Source: Pseudomonadota bacterium
Lineage (GTDB): Bacteria > Pseudomonadota > Gammaproteobacteria > Xanthomonadales > Rhodanobacteraceae
Assembly (NCBI GenBank): GCA_021783385.1
Contig: JAJXTX010000068.1
Coordinates: 1-11,214, forward strand
Reading direction: 5' to 3'
Length of the DNA stretch: 11,214 nucleotides
Shown here: positions 8,201 through 11,214 of the stretch, piece by piece
Position numbering within the stretch: the stretch's first letter is position 1
How the letters are laid out: each line of letters starts with the position of its first letter
Made by a program: the position numbers and the translations under genes
Notes under the pieces: generated by a model
Told to the model about the DNA's origin: nothing
Seen by the model: the letters and a program-made list of their open reading frames with translations, nothing else
The model's database searches: none

Positions 8201-8610
8201 ACAGCTTTGAGCTGCAGCGCGACATACGGCACGATGCCCATCACCACCACGGCGGTGACCAGTGCCGCCAGACCCGGATGACGCCCGAGCCGCACCGCGA
8301 TCAGATCGGCCAGCGAACCGGCGTTGTACTCACGCGCCAGCTGCACCATCCGGCGCAGGAATTTCAGCGCAAACACATACATCAGGATCGCGCCGACAAA
8401 CGTCGGCGGCAGCCACCAGCCGGAGCGGCTGGCCTGGGTGACGGTGCCGTAGAACGTCCACGAAGTGCAGTGGATCGCCAGCGACAGCGCATACACGATC
8501 GCCCAGCGCTTCTCGAACAGCCGCGGGCGACGCTCACCCAGCAGCGCCACTCCGAACAGCAGGCCCAGCCAGCACAGCGCGGCGACGGCAATGATGCTGG
8601 TGCTCAGCAT
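5263..8610 (-). CDS. SLC5-type sensor hybrid histidine kinase/response regulator (CrbS/MxtR-like)
   Basis: The 1115-residue product has, in order: a sodium/solute symporter-like region (about 1-500, some 12-13 membrane segments); a STAC-type linker (about 508-590); a PAS domain (about 600-715; ENMSQGICVVDAELRLVAWN); a short coiled coil; HisKA with phosphoacceptor H761 in FLAAVTHDLMQPLHA; an HATPase domain with N868/N872, D899-TGPG and GLGLGLSIA; and a C-terminal receiver with D989/E991, phosphoacceptor D1031, T1060 and K1081. All key residues are present. This is the architecture of CrbS/MxtR kinases, which act with a LuxR-type regulator in acetate and carbon control; CbrA shares only the symporter-kinase part. 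Whether the symporter region transports or only senses is unknown. The start at 8610 (MLSTSIIAVAALCWLG) has GGAG 6 nt upstream; a longer frame from 8736 adds 42 non-membrane residues with no support. The likely partner is the regulator at 448-1107, 4.2 kb away. Confidence 0.95.
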   Translation of the reverse strand: MLSTSIIAVAALCWLGLLFGVALLGERRPRLFEKRWAIVYALSLAIHCTSWTFYGTVTQASRSGWWLPPTFVGAILMYVFALKFLRRMVQLAREYNAGSLADLIAVRLGRHPGLAALVTAVVVMGIVPYVALQLKAVAMSYGMLSHGQLAQSKPWQDSALYVALLMALFAMLFGTRRASTMAHNRGLVLAMAFESLFKLGAMLALGTLLFTALPAGLPATLPSAPDSGGFPALILLGALAMFTLPHQFYAGVVECRVDGHLRTARWLFPLYLLLIALPILPLARMGGALLGSSGVSSDMYVLALPMARGERGLALLAFLGGLSAATSMVVIATLALSLMVVNHFIAPLRVRAGWGRDEAGDLRGELLNHRRVAILVVILLAWAYSRVLARNEALADIGAISFSALAGLAPALLAAVYRPQLGARAVMTGLAAGSLVWFYAVLPALLPAAGPWLHRGPFGLHWLAPDGLLGLSDWNRLGRAVTASLAVNVAVMLVVAGSRFGRAARAVSVGDVDVAELRALAARFLPPERVAHLFDSAPLSGSSGSIRVAEVEHELAAVIGAASARLLLEVVHRQGRDDLDTVVAIVGEAAQDLRFNQRVLEAALENMSQGICVVDAELRLVAWNRRYVTLFDYPDELLQVGRPVADLTRYNIDRGMLGPGEPERRVQRRLAFMRAGTRHLSERRFPDGTMVEIRGNPMPGGGFVATFTDVTAFRQAEASLIRANATLELRVEERTRALAAASAEAQQANQAKSRFLAAVTHDLMQPLHAAQLFAHSLTEHGADVATARHLNGALAATEGLLAGLLDIARLEGGRLHPQLRGFPLAEVLDPLAAEFRAIALERGVRLDVVATRAWVRSDPQLLRRVLQNFLSNALRYAEHGRVLLGVRRRGGQLRVEVWDTGPGIAPDEQQLIFQEFRRGSAAGGQGLGLGLSIAQRMAGLLGHPLGLRSWPGRGSAFHLDMPLARTALRPPPAVDAQQPLAAGRVLVLDNEPAALAALSSLLGSWGWQVHAARSGEQALAAPWRADLHILDFHLDGGHTGLEVWQELRARHADVPTVMLTADRDGELRQRLLDAGLRVLYKPLKPLALRQMLQRVVASRGTGHPTQGAMAAPVHG

Positions 8611-8865
8611 GCGCGGCTCCGGCGCAATCCGTCGCTGCCCCCGCTCCCCCGATCCGATCGGCGGAGCGGGTTGAGATGGAAGGAGCGCCGGCGGCGCGAC
8701 GACGCGATCGATGCCCCACCGGTCATCCCTGTGCACGCAACGCGTTCAGCCGCCAGCGCAGCTGCGTGTCCCGGCAGCTGTCGTCGTCGACTCCGGATTA
8801 CCCCCACCAGTCTCTGCATGCCTGCGGATTCAAAGGCGCGCAACGTGCGCGTGGCTGAGGATATA

Positions 8866-8895
8866 GCACGGCCACCTCGCCGACATCGGCCGTGC
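8866..8895. repeat. 8-bp perfect inverted repeat, possible operator upstream of the kinase
   Basis: GCACGGCC (8866-8873) and GGCCGTGC (8888-8895) are exact reverse complements separated by 14 nt. Their position, about 260 nt before the kinase start and 230 nt before typA, would suit a regulator site or an mRNA hairpin. Chance is possible in such GC-rich DNA. Confidence 0.35.
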
Positions 8896-9038
8896 CATTG
8901 ATGCCGGCATCGCGCACGCATGGCGCGCCCGCCGTGTCGCTATTCTGTTTGCCGTCGTGCGACGCGACGCGCAGGCCGCAGTGCACCCCGGGGCGTCTGC
9001 CTTGCGGGTCGATGAATGGATTATCGAAATCGCGGGCA

Positions 9039-9053
9039 AGTTGTCACACAACT
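9039..9053. promoter_or_regulatory. 15-nt palindrome overlapping the typA promoter (candidate operator)
   Basis: AGTTGT (9039-9044) and ACAACT (9048-9053) are perfect 6-bp arms around CAC. The site ends 3 nt before the TATAAT box, so a protein bound there would cover the promoter spacer. The binding protein is unknown. Confidence 0.4.
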
Positions 9054-9056
9054 CCG

Positions 9057-9062
9057 TATAAT
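9057..9062 (+). promoter_or_regulatory. Consensus -10 box of the typA promoter
   Basis: TATAAT is a perfect sigma-70 -10 hexamer 61 nt before the typA start. No good -35 lies at 16-18 nt (GGGCAA is there), while TTGTCA at 9041 is only 10 nt away. An activator, or strength from the -10 alone, may explain this. Transcription would begin near 9069, with a leader of about 55 nt. Confidence 0.6.
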
Positions 9063-9123
9063 CCGCCGATTAACCCTTCAAGAAACCTGCGCGACGGCCT
9101 GTGCGCCGCTCCGAGTCGATCCC

Positions 9124-10950
9124 ATGTCCATCGAAAAACTGCGCAATATCGCCATCGTCGCCCACGTCGATCACGGCAAGACCACGCTCGTCGATTGCCT
9201 GCTCAAGCAGTCCGGCACGTTCTCCGAACGCACCGTGCTGGCCGAGCGCGTGATGGACTCCAACGATCAGGAGAAGGAGCGCGGCATCACCATCCTGGCC
9301 AAGAACACCGCGATCACCTGGAACGGCAACCGCATCAACATCGTCGACACCCCGGGCCATGCCGACTTCGGCGGCGAAGTGGAGCGCGTGCTGTCGATGG
9401 TCGACTCGGTGCTGATCCTGGTTGACGCGATGGACGGCCCGATGCCGCAGACCCGCTTCGTGACGCAGAAGGCGTTCGACATGGGCTTCAAGCCTATCGT
9501 GGTGATCAACAAGATCGACCGTCCCGGCGCCCGCCCCGACTGGGTGCTGGATCAGACCTTCGACCTGTTCGATCGCCTCGGCGCGACCAACGAGCAGCTC
9601 GACTTTCCGGTGGTCTACGCCTCCGCCCTGCACGGCTATGCCAGCCTCGACAGCAACGCGCGCGAAGGCGACATGACCCCGCTGTACGAAGCGATCATGC
9701 AGCATGTGAAGGCCCCGTCCGTCGATCCCGACGGCCCGTTCCAGATGCGCATCAGCCAGCTCGACTACAACAGCTACGTCGGCCTGATCGGCATCGGCCG
9801 CATCCAGCGCGGCAAGATCAAGACCAACCAGCCGGTCTCGGTAGTGGATCGCCACGGCAAGAAGCGCACCGGCAAGGTGCTGCAGGTGCTCGGCTTCATG
9901 GGCCTGGAGCGCCGCGAGGTGCCCGAGGCCGAAGCCGGCGACATCATCGCGATTTCCGGCGTGGAAGGCCTCAGCATTTCCGACACGGTCTGCCAGCTCG
10001 ACACGCCCGAGGCGCTCGAACCGCTGACCGTCGACGAGCCGACCATCAGCATGACCTTCCAGGTCAACAATTCGCCGTTCGCCGGCAACAAGGACAAGAG
10101 CGGCGGCAAGTTCATCACCACGCGTCAGATTCGCGAGCGGCTCGAGCGCGAGACGCTGCACAACGTGGCGCTGAAGGTCGAGGAAGGCTCCGACCCCGAC
10201 AAGTTCCTGGTCTCCGGCCGCGGCGAGCTGCATCTGTCGGTGCTGATCGAGAACATGCGCCGCGAAGGCTACGAACTGGCCGTGTCGCGCCCGGAAGTCA
10301 TCATCAAGGAAATCGACGGCAAGCAGATGGAGCCGATCGAGCAGCTGGTAGTGGACGTCGAGGAAGTGCACCAGGGCGGCGTGATGGATCGCCTGGGCAT
10401 GCGCAAGGGCCAGCTGAAGAACATGGAGTCCGACGGCCGCGGTCGCGTGCGCCTGGACTATGAAATTCCGGCGCGCGGCCTGATCGGCTTCCAGACCGAG
10501 TTCCGCACCCTGACCCAGGGCTCGGGCCTGCTGTTCCACGTGTTCGACCATTACGGCCCGAAGTCCGAAGGCGCCATCGCCAAGCGCCAGAACGGCGTGA
10601 TGATCGCCAACGCCAGCGGCAGCACGCCGGCCTATTCGCTCGGACCGCTGCAGGAGCGCGGCAAGCTGTTCGCCGCCGAGGGCGACGAGGTGTACGAGGG
10701 CCAGCTGGTCGGCATCCACTCCAAGGACAACGATCTCACCGTCAACGCGATCAAGCCCAAGCCGCTGACCAACATGCGCGCCTCCGGCAAGGACGACGCG
10801 ATCCAGCTGTCGCCGGCGATCAAGTTCTCGCTGGAGCAGGCGCTCGAATTCATCGAGGACGACGAGCTGGTCGAAGTCACCCCGAAGGAGATCCGCCTGC
10901 GCAAGCGCCACCTCACCGAAAACGACCGCAAGCGCGCCTCGCGCGGGTGA
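9124..10950 (+). CDS. typA: Ribosome-associated translational GTPase TypA/BipA
   Basis: The 608-residue product matches the usual length of BipA (about 605-615). The GTPase domain has all five motifs: AHVDHGKT (13-20), RGITI (53-57), DTPGH (75-79), NKID (129-132) and SAL (167-169). EF-G-like domains follow, with the domain II region near 220-300, [21 protein letters not shown] near 360-385 and the BipA-specific C-terminal region ([17 protein letters not shown], then the lysine-rich end). BipA is a ribosome-binding GTPase of the EF-G/LepA family, important for 50S assembly and growth at low temperature or under stress. The start at 9124 ([19 protein letters not shown]) is the conserved one; the open frame from 9016 would begin upstream of the TATAAT box. 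The ribosome binding site is weak (GAG about 8-10 nt upstream). It is divergent from the kinase and is ended by a terminator, so it appears to be a single-gene unit. Confidence 0.97.
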   Translation: MSIEKLRNIAIVAHVDHGKTTLVDCLLKQSGTFSERTVLAERVMDSNDQEKERGITILAKNTAITWNGNRINIVDTPGHADFGGEVERVLSMVDSVLILVDAMDGPMPQTRFVTQKAFDMGFKPIVVINKIDRPGARPDWVLDQTFDLFDRLGATNEQLDFPVVYASALHGYASLDSNAREGDMTPLYEAIMQHVKAPSVDPDGPFQMRISQLDYNSYVGLIGIGRIQRGKIKTNQPVSVVDRHGKKRTGKVLQVLGFMGLERREVPEAEAGDIIAISGVEGLSISDTVCQLDTPEALEPLTVDEPTISMTFQVNNSPFAGNKDKSGGKFITTRQIRERLERETLHNVALKVEEGSDPDKFLVSGRGELHLSVLIENMRREGYELAVSRPEVIIKEIDGKQMEPIEQLVVDVEEVHQGGVMDRLGMRKGQLKNMESDGRGRVRLDYEIPARGLIGFQTEFRTLTQGSGLLFHVFDHYGPKSEGAIAKRQNGVMIANASGSTPAYSLGPLQERGKLFAAEGDEVYEGQLVGIHSKDNDLTVNAIKPKPLTNMRASGKDDAIQLSPAIKFSLEQALEFIEDDELVEVTPKEIRLRKRHLTENDRKRASRG

Positions 10951-10977
10951 GTTCTTGCTGCAAGCAGGTTTGAACAG

Positions 10978-11004
10978 AAGGCCGCCGCAGGGCGGCTTTT
11001 TGTT
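10978..11004 (+). terminator. Intrinsic terminator of typA
   Basis: GCCGCC (10981-10986) and GGCGGC (10991-10996) form a 6-bp GC stem with a 4-nt loop, followed by TTTTTGTT. It starts about 30 nt after the typA stop, the classic Rho-independent form. Confidence 0.88.
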
Positions 11005-11214
11005 GGGCTGTTTAGGAGCAGTGAAGCGCTGGCCGGCCGTGATCACCGTTCCGGTCAGCGTGCATCGGCACACCACGACTGATCCATGGGGTTCTACCCC
11101 GAAATCACGGACGGTTGTGAAAGGGTGGAAAACTTCAGATCCTGCTGAGCAGTCCTTCGCCGCATCCTCGGGTTGTGGAACCGTTCGATGTATTCGAACA
11201 CATCAGCCCTGGCC
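11005..11214 (-). mobile_element. End of an IS3-family insertion sequence (boundary not determined)
   Basis: The transposase tail at 11094-11214 shows that an IS3-type element reaches into the window. Its terminal inverted repeat should lie between the typA terminator (about 11004) and the transposase stop (11094). The other end is outside the window, so the repeat cannot be matched. The left limit given here is only the outermost possibility. Confidence 0.5.
11094..11214 (-). CDS. IS3-family transposase (OrfB), C-terminal end only
   Basis: Forty codons including the stop are present; the gene enters from the right edge. The translation begins ARADVFEYIERFHNPRMRRR and ends QPSVISG before TAG at 11096-11094. 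The block with a tyrosine-isoleucine pair, ERFHNPR and a basic run is the known ending of IS3-family OrfB, the DDE recombinase that moves these elements. The catalytic D, D and E residues lie upstream, outside the window, so whether the element is intact cannot be seen. It is convergent with typA, whose terminator is undamaged, so the element sits just downstream of it. Confidence 0.8.
   Translation of the reverse strand, partial: ARADVFEYIERFHNPRMRRRTAQQDLKFSTLSQPSVISG

Larger units (their letters stand above)
8611..9123. other. 513-bp divergent spacer between the sensor kinase and typA
   Basis: No protein gene is supported; the open frames that cross it are arginine-rich shadows. The typA side (9039-9062) has a palindrome and a TATAAT box. 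The middle has an 8-bp inverted repeat at 8866-8895. The kinase side has the kinase ribosome binding site but no clear promoter; TATATC on the minus strand near 8866-8861 is a possible -10 box without a good -35. No tRNA-like fold was recognised. Confidence 0.5.

Noticed and set aside
8611..8736. 42-residue N-terminal extension of the sensor kinase
   Set aside because: It has no membrane segment or ribosome binding site, while the ATG at 8610 has GGAG at proper spacing and starts directly with a membrane segment.
9016..9123. 36-residue N-terminal extension of TypA
   Set aside because: It would start upstream of the TATAAT box, and the conserved TypA start is at 9124.
9070..11076. 668-codon open frame antisense to typA
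   Set aside because: It mirrors the typA gene, is rich in histidine, alanine and arginine, and has no recognisable domain; it is a high-GC shadow.

Overview
The window is GC-rich DNA (roughly two-thirds G+C by eye) with typical proteobacterial gene families. The combination of a PHB-oligomer hydrolase, an SLC5-fused hybrid histidine kinase, an MBOAT/SGNH acylation pair and TypA/BipA suggests a gammaproteobacterium of the Xanthomonadales, probably Rhodanobacteraceae. The lineage is an inference from codon use and protein similarity and was not tested. No rRNA, tRNA or CRISPR array was seen.

Layout: (1) bases 1-268, minus strand, hold the N-terminal part of a D-(-)-3-hydroxybutyrate oligomer hydrolase that runs off the left edge. 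(2) Divergent from it, 448-1107 plus encodes a NarL/LuxR-type response regulator resembling CrbR/ErdR/AgmR, followed by a prohibitin-like SPFH membrane protein (1230-2120 plus). (3) A 398-bp stretch rich in inverted repeats, with no convincing gene, separates these from a convergent minus-strand block. (4) That block, in transcription order, is a 1115-residue SLC5-STAC-PAS-HisKA-HATPase-REC hybrid kinase (8610 to 5263), an MBOAT membrane O-acyltransferase (5111 to 3696) and an SGNH-like single-pass membrane protein (3721 to 2519) that overlaps the MBOAT gene by 26 nt. (5) A 513-bp divergent spacer carries a TATAAT box and a 15-nt palindrome upstream of typA/bipA (9124-10950 plus), which ends in a good intrinsic terminator. 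(6) The right edge holds the C-terminal end of an IS3-family transposase on the minus strand.

How the genes may work together: the kinase has the architecture of the CrbS/MxtR family, which in other gammaproteobacteria works with a LuxR-type regulator (CrbR/ErdR) to control acetate and acetyl-CoA metabolism. A regulator of that type lies in the same window, beside a gene for breakdown of 3-hydroxybutyrate oligomers, which feeds acetoacetate and acetyl-CoA. The acyltransferase pair downstream of the kinase probably consumes acyl donors to decorate an extracellular polymer. The most interesting reading is a locus that links carbon-store or acetate status to gene expression and possibly surface acetylation. 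All parts belong to known families; the linkage is the hypothesis.
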